A program made the position numbers and the translations under genes. Under the pieces are notes generated by a model. The model was given only the letters and a program-made list of their open reading frames with translations, made no database searches and was not told the origin of the DNA. From positions 10,905,001 through 10,969,000 of the forward strand of contig NW_018344015.1 of the NCBI RefSeq assembly GCF_002099425.1: a DNA stretch of 64,000 nucleotides, given 5' to 3'. The stretch comes from Phascolarctos cinereus. Its lineage: Eukaryota > Chordata > Mammalia > Diprotodontia > Phascolarctidae. Positions 11,898-23,028 of this stretch are shown here, piece after piece; position 1 is the first letter of the stretch; each line of letters opens with the position of its first letter.

Positions 11898-12310
11898 AAG
11901 ACCACCTAGAAAAAGAAAAGCAAACAACAAAAATGTCAAAAGAAAATGTGCTCAATATACAAACAAAACATGTGGGATCTTGAAGACAGGATGCCTAGAG
12001 ACAACCTAGGGTTTTAGGTTTCCCAGAGCATGACAGGACAAAAACTCTTAAGAACATAATGAAGGAAATAATAAAAAGAACTGCTCAGAACTTCTGAACA
12101 GAGAAAATGAAATTCTAATTAAAATAATTTATAGATTGCTTCTAGAAAACAAACAAACAAACAAACAAAAATAAGGCAGCAAACCCCAAGTCACAGAGTA
12201 GTTACATTTAACAATTCAATTCAGAAGCTAGACAGTTCTCCAAGCCATCAGGAGAAAAAATTTTCAAACACAAAGAAAAGTACATTTGAATAAAGTAAGA
12301 CTATTGCATA

Positions 12311-12554
12311 GGACAGTTAAATCATGCAATGGATAGAGCACTGGGCCTGAGTCAGGAATACCTGAATTCAAATCTAGTCTTAGATACTTAGTAGCTGTGT
12401 GACTTCAGGCAAGTTATTAACCCTGTTTGACCCCATTTCTTCATCTGTAAAATGAATTGGAGAAGGAAATGGCAAAGCACTCCAGTATTTTTGCCAAGAA
12501 AACACCAAAGGGGGTCACAAAGAGTGAGACATGACTGAAAGGAATGAACAACAA
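12311..12554 (+). mobile_element. MAR1 CORE-SINE nested in the old LINE
   Basis: Complete head ('gatagagcactgggcctgag'), CORE ('tagctgtgtgacttcaggc') and RTE-like tail ('gacatgactgaaaggaatga...acaac'). It splits the ORF1-like region, whose remains resume after 12554, so it is younger than the LINE. Confidence 0.9.
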
Positions 12555-12858
12555 GAGTCTATTCCACAACCACTAGAAAAAGGAAGAAGGAGTGGAATAA
12601 CGTGTTCTGAAACACAGTTGAGTTCAGGATGCAGCCCAGAATGACTTATCCTGAAAAATCTGAACCTCACCATACAGGATAAAAGATAGACATTCAATAA
12701 CAAGAGTTAGAAGCAATTTTAAGAAAGAAAAAGAGAACTGAAGAGATCATTTCCTTCCCGAACACTCCAAACAAGAGAAATCTGGGAGGAGTGAATAAAT
12801 GTAGACGACAGCAAAAGAGTGACAGTAGGAAGATGAATGAGAGACTTCTTTCTAAAAG

Positions 12859-13074
12859 TGCACAAGGAGACTCAGATTCTTAAAATCTAGACACTGCTCA
12901 GATTCTTATAACCTAGCCAATAGCTCAGTAATGTTTAAACTCCCTTAAGAATCTACCCAATGTGACGAATGTTCTAATAAACCTTGTCTTTGGCTGAAAA
13001 GGCTTGGGTTGAATTCTTTGAGTCAGGACCAGTGTGTTGTGATTTTGGGGTCCCAGCACCCCTAAACCTCAACA
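12859..13074 (+). mobile_element. Endogenous retrovirus LTR (fossil)
   Basis: A TG...CA-bounded block of about 216 bp with a polyadenylation signal (AATAAA at about 12978-12983, inside 'ctaataaaccttgtctttgg') and a 3' end 'aacctcaaca'. A homologous block lies at 59152-59372. It is followed by a possible primer-binding site, so this is a 5' LTR with leader rather than a solo LTR. It is inserted in the old LINE. Old and diverged. Confidence 0.75.
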
Positions 13075-13765
13075 TTTTGGTGGCCCTGACTAACCCCAAG
13101 TTCTCCAGCCAAGACTAGAAGGTATGTAAGCTTTCCCTCCCCCCTGCAGTTGGGGTCGCTCTCCAAGCACCTAGGAGGGTTTTGAGGTGCTTTTTGGGCA
13201 GACAGTTATGAGGCTGTCTTGTACTTGGCCTGATGCTCTCAGGCTCTTGGTCCAGTTTGAGGCCATGGACCTGGGTACACTTTCGCAGTATAGAGGACAG
13301 TGATAGGCACCCTATCTGAAAGTGTATGCCCAATTCTGTCTTCTCTCAGCACTAGAGAATTGAGAAAACTGCAGGTGCTTTTTGGTTCCCTGAGGCTTAT
13401 TTACTCCCTTCCCTCTACACCCCTTAATCTTCCTTCATGGAGGTTATAGGGTAAAGTTAGAACAGCTAAAAATATCTTAGCAGATTCTGGAGGTTTTGTG
13501 ATCAATCATAAAGAGTTTTGAAACACTTCCTTACAGTCTTGGTCACTCATTTCTCCCACTCCCTTCCCTTGAGTCAAGAGGGTATCTGTTAATCTCTCTC
13601 TTAGGAGAAGAGAGTTTCACCCTACCCCCAACATCTGAATTCGCTGTCTACAGCATGGGCCTCCCTGGCCATGGCCTTGGTCCCTGGGGCAACCTTTGCC
13701 TGGAAGCATCACCCAGGTTCAGCACATCCTGCTCAAGGTGAAGAAACTAGCCTCTGATCTTGGGT
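13075..13765 (+). mobile_element. Endogenous retrovirus leader (fossil)
   Basis: Right after the LTR, 'tggtggccctgac' at 13078-13090 resembles a tryptophan-tRNA primer-binding site (TGGTGACCCCGAC). The following 680 nt are GC-richer than the surroundings and end near 'cttgggtaagc', which could be a splice donor. I recognise no gag, pol or env sequence, and no second LTR nearby. The 3' limit is uncertain. Confidence 0.5.
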
Positions 13766-14047
13766 AAGCATGCTCTTTTAAAATTGCAGTTTTAACTGTT
13801 AATGAGATGTTGATTCTCTGTGTAAAGTAATTTGAAAGTGCATTTAACAAAACTGAAGTCACCTGATTGGTAATGGGTTGTTTCAAGTTTCAAATAGGTG
13901 AACTTTTTGTATCCATTATGTCAAAAAGAATGAGACTTCTTTGTAGAGGTATAAGAATGAATAAAGGCTGAATACCTGTGGATAAAAGATCAGAAGCAAC
14001 TTAAAGTAGACATAATTTGTCAGTATGCTAAGGAATTGTCATTGTCA

Positions 14048-14303
14048 TTGTTGTTCAGTAGTTTCAGTCATGTCCTACTCTAAGTGAACCCATTTGAGGT
14101 TTTCTGAGAAGAGATATACTAGAGCTGTTTGCCATTTCCTTCTCCAACTCATTTTACAAATGAGGAAACTGAGGCTAATGGGGTTAAGTGACTTGCCCAG
14201 GATCACACAGCTGGTAAGTGTCTTAGGCCATGTTTTAACCAAAGAAGGTGAGTCTTGCTGATTCTATTTCTGGCACTCTATCCATCGTTCCACTTAGCTG
14301 TCC
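14048..14303 (-). mobile_element. MAR1 CORE-SINE
   Basis: Minus-strand copy with RTE-like tail ('tgttgttcagtagtttcagt'), CORE ('gacttgcccaggatcacaca') and a decayed head ('cacttagctgtcc'). Confidence 0.85.
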
Positions 14304-15437
14304 ATGCTAAGGAATACTGCTCACTGAAAACAGCTTCAGCATCCTAGGGTACATATTGTATTGTTTTGTTTTGTTTTTATAACTTTTCAGTTTCTCAGAG
14401 TAAATAGCCAATATATATAGAATATTTGCAGAATAGATAAGTAAAACATTTCACTAGACAGAGAGGGGTTGAGATGGGGGTAGATTATTCAAGAAAGAAA
14501 AGGGTAGTATTTCAAATGCAACTGGCAGGATTTATCATTAGAATAAGAAAACATTGCCTATTCAAGGGGAGTAGACAAAGGGAGATGACAAAGTACTTTT
14601 ATAATTGTTAAAGAAGTCCATTCAGACAAAACTGCAGGTGTTGCTTATCCAATCACAACAAGTCATTGTTACTACAGTAGATGGGATCATCTACTTTTCC
14701 ATGTCTTTCCATAATTATATTTTCTTTCTTCTTCAATAGTAATTAAAGACTTTATTCTATTAAGACATCAAGGTGTTGGGGGGATTTCCATATTATTAGT
14801 CCACCAAAATGTTGAGAATGGTTGTGGTTTCTGTTTCCCTCCCACAACAATGATATGGTTTAAAAAGTGAAGAATATAGCAGGACCTAATCCTAGACCTA
14901 ATAATAAACTGAATGATGTATGATGCCAAGGAGAAATGAGGGGAAAGATGGCAGTATATTAGAATACACCAAGAGAAGGGGGAAAGGGGAAGGAGCAGAC
15001 AGTGAGTTTTAGCTATTCAAAGGGGAAAGAAACACTTAAAATAACTGCTTTCTGTCCTGAACATCCAATTCATCTTGACCCAGGGCATGTACATCAGGAT
15101 AATTAGATATCTAATCCTATTTAAATTGGGAGTTAGTGTTGTGTTAGGAATTTTCATTCTCTCTTTTAAAAATTTAAATTACATACAGTGAAATTTATTA
15201 ATATGGCCCCTACCCTCTAGGGAAAATATCACTTTTTATTTTCATCTGATCTTTGCTTCAGTTTATATATAAATTTCATTTCCATAGTTGCTTATTTAAT
15301 TGTGTTTTATTCAAATCTGGAAAATGCAGACCAAATACAGGACTTCAAGTTGTCACACAACATTTTTTTCTACTATGGAGAAGAACTGAATTTAATATTC
15401 ATCTTAACACTTCAAGATAAAGATAATCAGGAATAAA
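14304..15437. other. No recognised feature
   Basis: A short GTTTT run (14360-14378) and purine-rich DNA at 14930-15000. No gene or repeat family recognised. Confidence 0.45.
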
Positions 15438-15622
15438 AGGGAAAGAACACTGGATTTGGAGTTAGGATACCTGGGCTTACCATCTTACTATACCACTTAC
15501 TAGGTATGAGATCTTGGGTAAACTTTTTAAATCTTGAAACTTTATTTTCCACATTTCTAAATTGAAGAGAACTGGATCAGATATATTTTAAGGTCCTTTC
15601 CAACTCTAAAAATTCAATGTAA
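15438..15622 (+). mobile_element. THER1/MIR-type SINE
   Basis: 'actggatttggagttaggat', 'gagatcttgggtaaactttt' and 'ggtcctttccaactctaaa' appear in the THER1 order, including the L2-like 3' end. Confidence 0.75.
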
Positions 15623-17379
15623 AAAGCATGAATAATGTATGTCAAGAGAATAAAAAAATCTTTAGCCCTAAAATTGATGTATAATGTCTCCATCCTCATG
15701 TTTTGAGTAATTTTTTTTTTATCCTGCTAGGACTAGGTCCTGATTAGTGGAAATAATGGATCCTAGTTGTAGGAATTCAAATTTACACTGTTTGAAGTTA
15801 CAATTAAGTAACATGTAGTAATTGGTTCCAGAACAGTGAAAATATGCAGTATGAATTCAAATAATGCAACCACTTCACAGAATTCATTATTTGCATTCAT
15901 AAAAATTTGCTTTCACCTCTAAAGCATCAGGAGACTTTGAGATTACTTTCCTCTACAAAAGTCATCAGAGTTCCTTCTGCATACCCAGATTGTAAATATA
16001 CAGGAAAAACTAACAAATAACTAATAGAAAATAGGAAGAGAATGTATTAAAATGGCATGAGTTTGTTACCTCATTTTCTAGAATTTTGATCTTTGGCTTT
16101 GGAGAGTGCCAAGTGCTAAAATTCTAATATATCTGGTGGCTCTAAGTTAATTTGAGGGGGGTCTCTGGAATGACATTAACTTTCCATTCTGTTAAGGAAT
16201 GACTCTCCAAAACCCTTCATACTTGTTCTGAGTGAGATATTAACACAAGCATCTAGACCAGGGTCAGGCCATGTATTCATGGCACTGGAAATCTAGAAAG
16301 TAAGTCACATATTGAAGTAACTCTCTTACTGAAGAAATATCAAATTTCAACCAACTAAAACCTGCTTAAGAGCCTAAGGCTTTGAGTGTAATATAGGAAA
16401 GGTGATAGACTTTCATTTTTTAATCAGCTGTTCAGATGTTCTATAGCTATAGCATCTCTTTTCAGGGTAAATGGATTTATATTAATTTTAAATCAGACAT
16501 TTAAAGGTGTTTTCCTTTAAAAAAATGCATCAGCAATGAAAAATATCACTTGCTACCCCCCACCCCAATCAGCATAATGGCAAGGTTGCTAGACTCTATT
16601 ACTGTCTCATAAATTGCCTGCTAAAACACATTGGGATTAATTAGAACTATTACAAGAATCCCAAGGGTGATTTTCCTCTTTTTTTTTTTTAACTGGACTG
16701 TCTGAAGGGAACTACTTCAGACACACAAATCATCATATCCTACAAATTAATCCCTTCTTTTAAGGGCAAAACAATAGGGTCCAAGTATAGTCAGAGATGC
16801 ACTCCAAGGATTTGTAATCTGGTCTTGACAATAAAAACATAGAGAATCATTAAGGGCTTTTTATAGAGGCACAAATCTGTGTATAACATGATATAAATCC
16901 AAGAGATCAAGACATCATGAGAGAACCTAATTTCATGGCCTTGATCTAGATAAATGGATTTCATATGATGGTTTGGTGCTTGTTTCCTCTCTCTCTCTCT
17001 CTCTCTCTCTCAGCTCTGTGTACGCATGGCTTGTCTCTATGACTAGATTATCTTTTCCCTCAAGGATCTACCATTACTCCCATGTCTCCACATAATAGAT
17101 GCTGTATAAGTATTTGTTGAATTAATGGATATTCTTCTTTGGAGACAGGATAGTCTTTAAAGTGCCTTTGAAAAACTTTAATATCAAATAACTTTTTTGT
17201 TTGTTTGTTTGTTTTAACAGATGGGATATTAAATAGAATAGCCCAGCACTCCATCCAAACTGTACCACATCACTTTCATTTTGAGGGGAAAAAATGAGGT
17301 AGTTAAAGTATTAATTTCCCTGACTCATGTTAATCATACCACTGTCCCCATTTTGAAATCTGTAGCTATATCAGTTCAT
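15623..17379. other. No gene; short (CT)n at 16983-17012
   Basis: Apart from a roughly 30-nt CT tract, a GTTT run at 17196-17213 and poly-T at 16679-16690, I see no feature. Confidence 0.5.
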
Positions 17380-17530
17380 AAAAGTCTCCTATGAAATTGT
17401 CTATTTCAATATATTTGGCACGATAATATTTCATTACATTCATATTCTACAATTTGCATAGCCATTCTCAATAGGAGGAAAGCCTCTTAGTTTGCAATTT
17501 TTGGCCACCATGAAAAGTTGCTACAAACTT
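17380..17530 (-). mobile_element. L1 ORF2 3' fragment
   Basis: 'gataatatttcattacattc', 'gccattctcaat' and 'ggccaccatgaaaag' are the reverse complement of the ORF2 C-terminal stretch (compare 22090-22200 on the plus strand). It is short and highly diverged, and runs into a TA/TG tract. Confidence 0.55.
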
Positions 17531-17552
17531 ATGTGTGTATATGTATATATGA

Positions 17553-17603
<51 letters not shown>

Positions 17604-17640
17604 TTATATGTATATGTTTGTGCATATATATGTACAAGCA
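17531..17640. repeat. (TA)n/(TG)n microsatellite
   Basis: An uninterrupted TA core at about 17558-17594, flanked by GTATAT variants. It begins inside the L1 fragment. Confidence 0.9.
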
Positions 17641-18076
17641 CCTTAATGTATAAACATTTATAAAGATTATTTTTTTTTCTGGATTTAGCTTATACCACAT
17701 GACCTTCCTGGATATTAATTAGCAAATCAATTTAAATTAATTTTAATTGTCTCTCTAGGGTTCTTTACCTCACCTGCAAAAATTGATAATTTTGTTTCCT
17801 CATTATCTAGTCATATTCTTTTAATTTATTTTTTCTTACATCATTGCTATAGCTAGCATTTGTCATACTGTGATAAATAATGAGTATTCTACTGCTCCAC
17901 AGTTGTTTCACCACATCATCATGCAGGATACAACCCCATCCCAGGAGGGAGTGGGGTGAATCTGGGGCTAGAACTGAACATGCATCTAAGAAAAACTGAA
18001 GGGATTCAAAACTAGATTGAAATTAGCCTGATTAGATGGTTCATATAGGTCAAGGCATTTTTGTATATGGTCATGT
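17641..18076. other. No recognised feature
   Basis: AT-rich sequence without a recognisable family; possibly continuing decayed LINE sequence. Confidence 0.35.
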
Positions 18077-18205
18077 TAATAATAACAGCTAGTATTTATA
18101 TAGAATGATTTATGAAATACTTTATAAATATTGTTTCATTTTTCTCCTATCCCTGAGAGATAGATATTATTATAATTCCCATTTTACAGATAAAGAAACT
18201 GAGGC
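18077..18205 (-). mobile_element. MIR/THER1-type SINE, first part
   Basis: 'agtatttatatagaatgatt', 'tttataaatattgtttcatt' and 'cattttacagataaagaaac' are the reverse complement of a MIR 3' end and CORE. The SINE resumes at 18450, after an L2 insertion. Confidence 0.75.
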
Positions 18206-18449
18206 AATTCACTTCAATTGAGTAAACTTTTATTAAGCACTTACTGTGTGCCAGATAGTGTGCTAAGTGCTAGGTATACAAATAAGAAAAATGAAAACAT
18301 TCTCTGTCCTCAAGGAATTTACAATCTGTTGGGAGACTACACACAGAGAGAAAATTGGGAAGGGGTGGGAAGGCGCCAGGATGTACCCAGGGTGGAAGCA
18401 TCATATTCCATAGAGTTCAAACCAAGTAGAGCTATAAATGTGAAGTAGA
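18206..18449 (-). mobile_element. L2 3' fragment inserted in a MIR/THER1 SINE
   Basis: 'cttttattaagcacttactg', 'gtgctaagtgctaggtatac' and 'ctcaaggaatttacaatctg' are the reverse-complement L2 3' region. MIR-type sequence lies on both sides in the same register, so the L2 is the younger insertion. Confidence 0.75.
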
Positions 18450-18565
18450 GGTAGACAAGGTTAATTGACTTGTCCAGTCACAAGCTAAGTGTCTGAGGTC
18501 ATATTTGAATTCAGTTCTTCCTAACTCCAGATCTAGGCCTCTATTGACTCTGCCACCTAACTATG
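18450..18565 (-). mobile_element. MIR/THER1-type SINE, second part
   Basis: 'ttgacttgtccagtcacaag', 'gtctgaggtcatatttgaat' and 'ctattgactctgccacctaa' continue the SINE of 18077-18205 to its tRNA-like head. Confidence 0.75.
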
Positions 18566-18899
18566 TGTAGCACCTTTTCCGTACTTCATTGGCCTATGTG
18601 ACCTATGATCCCTTTCTACACAGTTCCAGCATCATCCAATCTGATCTCCTGTCCCCTTAGATTTTTTTTTAAAAGAGCTTCTTAGCAGTGAAAATTTCAT
18701 TTTCCTTTTGATAGAAGACAAGCTGATGGTTAGTCAGTTATGCAAACCAAAGAAGATCTTAGAATGTAGCAGACCATTACCATACTGAGAACAATTTATT
18801 ATCATCATTATTATTGTTGATATGTTATTTATAAGTTTGAATATATTTGTTTGAAAATGCAAGTATCTTAATTAATATATATTAAACTCCAACTCCCAT
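18566..18899. other. No recognised feature
   Basis: Nothing beyond a poly-T run (18661-18670) and a few TAT/ATT triplets. Confidence 0.4.
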
Positions 18900-19058
18900 T
18901 AAAATAGAGATTAATTATCTAGATTCAAATCCTGCTAATGCCACTTCTCTGACCTGGGGTAAGTTACCTGACTTTTCCTCATCTGTAAAATAAGGTGGAA
19001 GTGGGCTAGATGTCCTCTTTGGTCCCTTCAGGCTCTAAATGTATGATCCTTTAACCTC
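18900..19058 (+). mobile_element. THER1/MIR-type SINE
   Basis: 'agattcaaatcctgctaatg', 'ctcatctgtaaaataaggtg' and 'ggtcccttcaggctctaaat' in THER1 order. The tRNA-like head is missing. Confidence 0.75.
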
Positions 19059-19997
19059 TTACATAAACAGTGGGGATTGCATGTGGTTTCATTATCATAA
19101 ACAATAAAAGAAATCATATCGCTTGCAGATTGCTGATGCTTGCCATTAGGACCTAAATTATATCCTGTTAAAAGTGACCTGAAATAAACTATTCTCCTAG
19201 AAGAAAGGCAATTTTCTAATTAGGATAGAAATAATAAATTAGTGAATGAAATACACAGCCCACCTTATGTTGTGAGCTACTTTTGTTCTATCTTAATGTG
19301 TCAGACACTCTTCAGATAAAAAATTACAGTGCTCTATGGTACATTCATTAGTGCTTGTGTTTTGCCATTTATATTGAAAACAAATATGTTTTGAATAACC
19401 TATAATATAAAGAAACTTGGCTGAAGATAAATAGCCCCATTAGAAAGCTAATAGTTTAATAAAGAGAAGGATCATTGTGACTGACTGAGAATCTGAAATT
19501 TTTCACCTGAGGAGTAAAATATTTTGGGGGAATTAGAGGAATAAAGACTCCACCACACCCCCAATTTATTTTTCAGTGCTTTATGATGTCTTTTTTTTTT
19601 TCTGAGAAGTTTTTCATATTATCTGTAAGGAAAAACTGAGCTAAGACTATACCACGTTTGGACTCCTGTCCCAAGGTAACCAGAGTTAAAAGGCATAAAA
19701 AGGCACCTGATCACAGGCATTTCAGTCCACTCTTTCTGATCTAACCATAGTTTATTTGCCATGCTTTAAGCATATTCTATTTGCATTCATCCATCCCTTT
19801 TTCCACATAGATTCCAATTTTAAAATATTCAGTTTTTTTAGAAAAGCAAAAAAACCCAAAACAAAACCAATAAACAAACAAACAAACAAACCAATAAATA
19901 AATAAGCCAGAACTCTTCTGTTTGATTCCTCTTAAGAAGAGAGTTTGGGGAATGGAGAATAGCATCTTGGCCAAAAATGACGGGGGCTGCAGAGGCC
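19059..19997. other. No gene; AAAC run at 19859-19890
   Basis: The AAAC-rich stretch produces antisense F/V/C-rich frames that are not genes. The last 17 nt (19998-20014) are the 5' target-site duplication of the next L1. Confidence 0.5.
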
Positions 19998-20014
19998 AAT
20001 AGACTTAGGGAGTG
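19998..20014. repeat. Target-site duplication, 5' copy
   Basis: 'aatagacttagggagtg' is repeated without change at 22723-22739 and brackets the L1 between them. Confidence 0.9.
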
Positions 20015-20030
20015 GAATGACTTATGGGAG

Positions 20031-20042
20031 CCAAGATGGCGG
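20031..20042 (+). promoter_or_regulatory. YY1-type site at the L1 5' end
   Basis: 'ccaagatggcgg' matches the YY1 consensus. Human L1 carries a YY1 site at the same place (first about 20 nt of the 5' UTR), where it sets the transcription start. Function here is inferred from that parallel. Confidence 0.55.
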
Positions 20043-20582
20043 AGTAAGCAGTAAACCACTGCAACTCTTTCATACTCACCCAAACAATACTAAAATAGGG
20101 CACCAAAACAAATCCTGGAACAGCAGAAATAGCAAAAAGCCAGGGTGAAACAATCCTTTAGCCCAAGAGAATTGAAGGATCAGCCAGAAAGCTCCATCTC
20201 ACTTGGGTGAAAGAAGAGTGCAGCACAGGAGAGGAGGCATCCCAGCAAATCAGCAGCAAAACCCCACCTCAGCAAACCAGCAGGAGATCCTCAGCCCCAG
20301 TGTGGTAGAGCAGTCACATGCCAACACTAGGACACCCCCTCCCCATGTGCCTTAGTATAGCCAGGGGAACTGGCAGAGTCCAGCTCAAAGAACCACCAAG
20401 TGTTCCAGTCTAGTCTGGGACAAACAGGCAGCCTCCAGCCACCAGGTGTGCTCCATCACAGCACTAGGCCAGCAGGTAGACACCTACCCGCTGGGTGCCT
20501 AAGTAGGCAGCTGCCAGCTAGCACCAACCTTGCTTCAGTGAAGCCCCAGGCAAACAGACAGCCTTCAGATGCCTGACCCCAC

Positions 20583-21149
20583 ATGGTTCAGTATGGCCAC
20601 TGGGAAGTTCAGAAACACCCAAGCGGACCTCAGCACACACCAGAAACCACCACTAGGACCCCAGGTCAGCACCAGGTAAGCTGCCAGACCCCTACAGCCT
20701 CCAGAAGGACCAGCCCCACTTCCCACATAGTGCAACACCACACACTAGAGTCCCCCATGGACCTCAGGCCAACATCAGTGCAACACCAAGTAAACAGCCA
20801 GCTTCTGCGGTCACTAGTACAAGAAGCCAGAGACAGTACCCCTTCTACACTGGGAGCAGAGCCCAAATTTAAAAGAAAGGAAAAAAAGATCAAAAAAGGG
20901 GGTGATGGTGAGCAGAAAACAAAAATAACAACAAAAAGGAATGTAACCATAGAAAGTTATTATGGTGACAGGGAAGACCAAGACACAAACTCAGAAGAAG
21001 ACAACAGTGTGAAAACACCTGTGTGCAAAACTCCAAAGAAAAGTGGGAAATGGTCTCAAGCCCGGAAAGATCTCATGGAAGAGCTCAAAAAAAGAGCTTT
21101 AAAATCATGTAAGAGAGATAGAAGAAAAAATAGAAAAAAAAAGAAATGA
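20583..21149 (+). pseudogene. L1 5'-UTR read-through frame plus ORF1 N-terminus
   Basis: A 188-codon open frame. About the first 95 codons are translated 5' UTR. From about codon 108 the peptide is the ORF1 N-terminus (EQKTKITTKRNVTIESYYGD, then SQARKDLMEELKK), homologous to SKQRKKSQTIVSYFGDEEEQ in the half-L1 at 42.8 kb. The ORF1 start codon itself is altered to GTG at about 20909. The frame closes inside the coiled coil. Downstream ORF1 continues in other frames and lacks its RNA-recognition domain. Confidence 0.75.
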
Positions 21150-21613
21150 GAGTGATGCAAGAGAGTTATGAATAGAGTCAATAGCTTGGAAAATTTCTTA
21201 AAAAGTATAATTGGCCAAATGGAAAACAACTCCTTAAAGAGTACTATTTGCCAAATGGAAAAGAAGGTACAAAAGCTAATTGAGGAAAACAATACTTCAA
21301 AGTTATAATTGAGCAAGTGGAAGCTAATGACTCTATGAAACATCATGAATCAATTAAAGAAATTCAAAAGAATGAAGAAATGGATTGCAAGTCATGGAAT
21401 ACGATATTTTGGAGGTCAAAGGAGCTAGGTCTACAACCAAGAATCACTTACCTGGCAAAATTAAGCACAATACATTGAGGGAAAACAAATGATCATAAGG
21501 AGATGGGCAGAATTAAACCAAAAATTTGACCTACAATATCAGAACTCAAGAGAAGCATGAATAGGTAAAAATGGAAAAGAAAACATAAGGGATTCAATAG
21601 AGCTAAACTCTTT

Positions 21614-22213
21614 ATGTCCCTACGCTGGAAGAAGAGACTTGTTATTCTTAAAATTTGTGAGAACACAATTTATGAGAATTCAAGGCATTCCCCAATTGAT
21701 AAATGGTCAAAATTTATGAACAGGCAGTTTTCAGATAAAGAAATCAAAGATATCTATAGTCATATGAAGAAGCACTCTAAATCACTTTTGGGTAGAGAAA
21801 TGCAAATTAAAACAACTCTGAAATACCACCTCACACCAATCAGATTGGCTAATATGACAAAAAAGGAAAATGATGAATGTTGGAAAGGATATTGGAAAAT
21901 TGGGATACTAGTGCATTGTTGGTGGAGTTGTGAACTGATCCAGCTGCTCTGGAGAGCAGTTTGGAAGTATGCGCAAAGGGCAGCCAAACTCTGTTTAACC
22001 TTTGATCCAGTAATACCACTACTAGGTCTATATCCCAAAGAGATAATAAAAAAAAGAAAAGGACCTACAGGTGCCAAAGTGTTTATAGAAGCCCTTTTCA
22101 TGGTGGCAAAATATTGGAAATTTTGGGGATGCCCATCAGTTGGGGAATGGCTGAACAAGCTGTGGAATATGAATGTAATGGAATACTATTGTGCAGTAAG
22201 AAGTGATGAATAG
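21614..22213 (+). pseudogene. L1 ORF2 C-terminal segment, open for 199 codons
   Basis: After a short stretch of inter-ORF spacer the frame gives the ORF2 C-terminus: SPIDKWSKFMNRQFSDKEI, REMQIKTTLKYH, then the cysteine-rich motif at 21878-21931, and VGEWLNKLWNMNVMEYYCAV near the end. The family motif is C-x3-C-x7-H-x4-C, and here the second cysteine is tyrosine (CWKGYWKIGILVHCWWSC). Endonuclease and reverse-transcriptase domains are absent. This is the longest LINE frame in the window but cannot be functional. Confidence 0.85.
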
Positions 22214-22722
22214 GCACATTTCAGAAAAAACCTGGAAAGACTTGTACAAACTGATGCAAAGTGAAATGAGCAGAACCAGGGGAAAAAAAAAAACTATTGC
22301 ACATAGTATCAGCAACATCTTGTGATGATCAGCTATGAATGACTCAGCTCTTCTCAACTATACCACGATCCAAGACAAGTACAAAGGACTCATGAAGGAA
22401 AATGCTATCTATATTCAGATAAAGAACTGATGGACTCAGAATGCAGATCAAAGCATATTTTTTCACTTTATTCTTTCTCATGGTTTTATCTCCTTTTGAT
22501 TTATTTCTTCTTCCACAACTGTAAAGAATGTGAAATATGTTTTATATGATAGCACATGTATAAACTATATCAAACTACCTACCTCTTTCAGGAGAGAGGA
22601 GGGGAGGGTGGGAGGAAGAAAAATTTGGAACTCAAAATCTTATAAAAATGAAAGCTAAAAAAAATTTAATATGTGATTGGGGAAAAAAGAAAATAATAGT
22701 TAAAGGAAAAATAAATCTTAAA

Positions 22723-22739
22723 AATAGACTTAGGGAGTG
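22723..22739. repeat. Target-site duplication, 3' copy
   Basis: Exact copy of 19998-20014, directly after the L1 tail. Confidence 0.9.
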
Positions 22740-22847
22740 TCTTGATGCAGACTTGGAATACCTATTTAGCAAAACTAGCTGAATGTTAGTCAAGCACCAG
22801 TCTTGCTATTAGCAAGAAAGTCAGGTCCTACATATAAAATATGTAAT

Positions 22848-22980
22848 ATGTATGTGTGTGTGTGTGTATATATATATATTTATGTATGTATAATATGTAA
22901 TATATGTTAATATATACACAAACACAGACACACATACACATATATGCATACATATATACATGCACACACACCACACATCC

Positions 22981-23026
<46 letters not shown>

Positions 23027-23028
23027 AT
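22848..23028. repeat. Compound TG/TA/CA and (ATCT)n microsatellite
   Basis: A TG then TA stretch at 22848-22880, irregular CA/TA to about 22978, then twelve ATCT units at about 22979-23026. The 111-codon frame spanning it is not a gene. Confidence 0.95.

Larger units (their letters stand above)
10850..12858 (+). mobile_element. Old L1/HAL1-like element: 5' UTR and ORF1-like region
   Basis: A C-rich 5' region (10880-11400) rich in 'ccagc', 'gagtgccagcaggc' type phrases precedes an A-rich coding-like region. An open frame at 11604-11897 (97 codons) is lysine/glutamate-rich and coiled-coil-like (KIINRIENFESAMASLTKEI). At about 12630 the sequence encodes QPRMTYPEKS, the equivalent of the ORF1 C-terminal motif QPRITYPAKL in the other copies here. 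No ORF2 sequence follows, which fits a half-L1, but a retroviral LTR interrupts at 12859 and hides the 3' end. A MAR1 SINE sits inside at 12311-12554. The coding region has many stops. Confidence 0.55.
20015..22722 (+). mobile_element. 5'-complete L1 with two large internal deletions
   Basis: A perfect 17-nt target-site duplication flanks about 2.7 kb. In order it has an L1 5' UTR opening with 'gggagccaagatggcggagt', the N-terminal and coiled-coil part of ORF1, a jump near 21385-21400 that removes the ORF1 RNA-recognition domain, the ORF1 C-terminal motif LQPRITYLAKL at about 21424-21456, the inter-ORF spacer, a second jump near 21650 that removes all but about the last 180 codons of ORF2, and an L1 3' UTR with a degraded A-rich tail. 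It cannot code for its own machinery and must have been copied in trans, or deleted after insertion. The intact duplication suggests it is among the younger elements here. Confidence 0.85.

Noticed and set aside
21760-22158. 132-codon minus-strand open frame
   Set aside because: It is antisense to the open L1 ORF2 tail.
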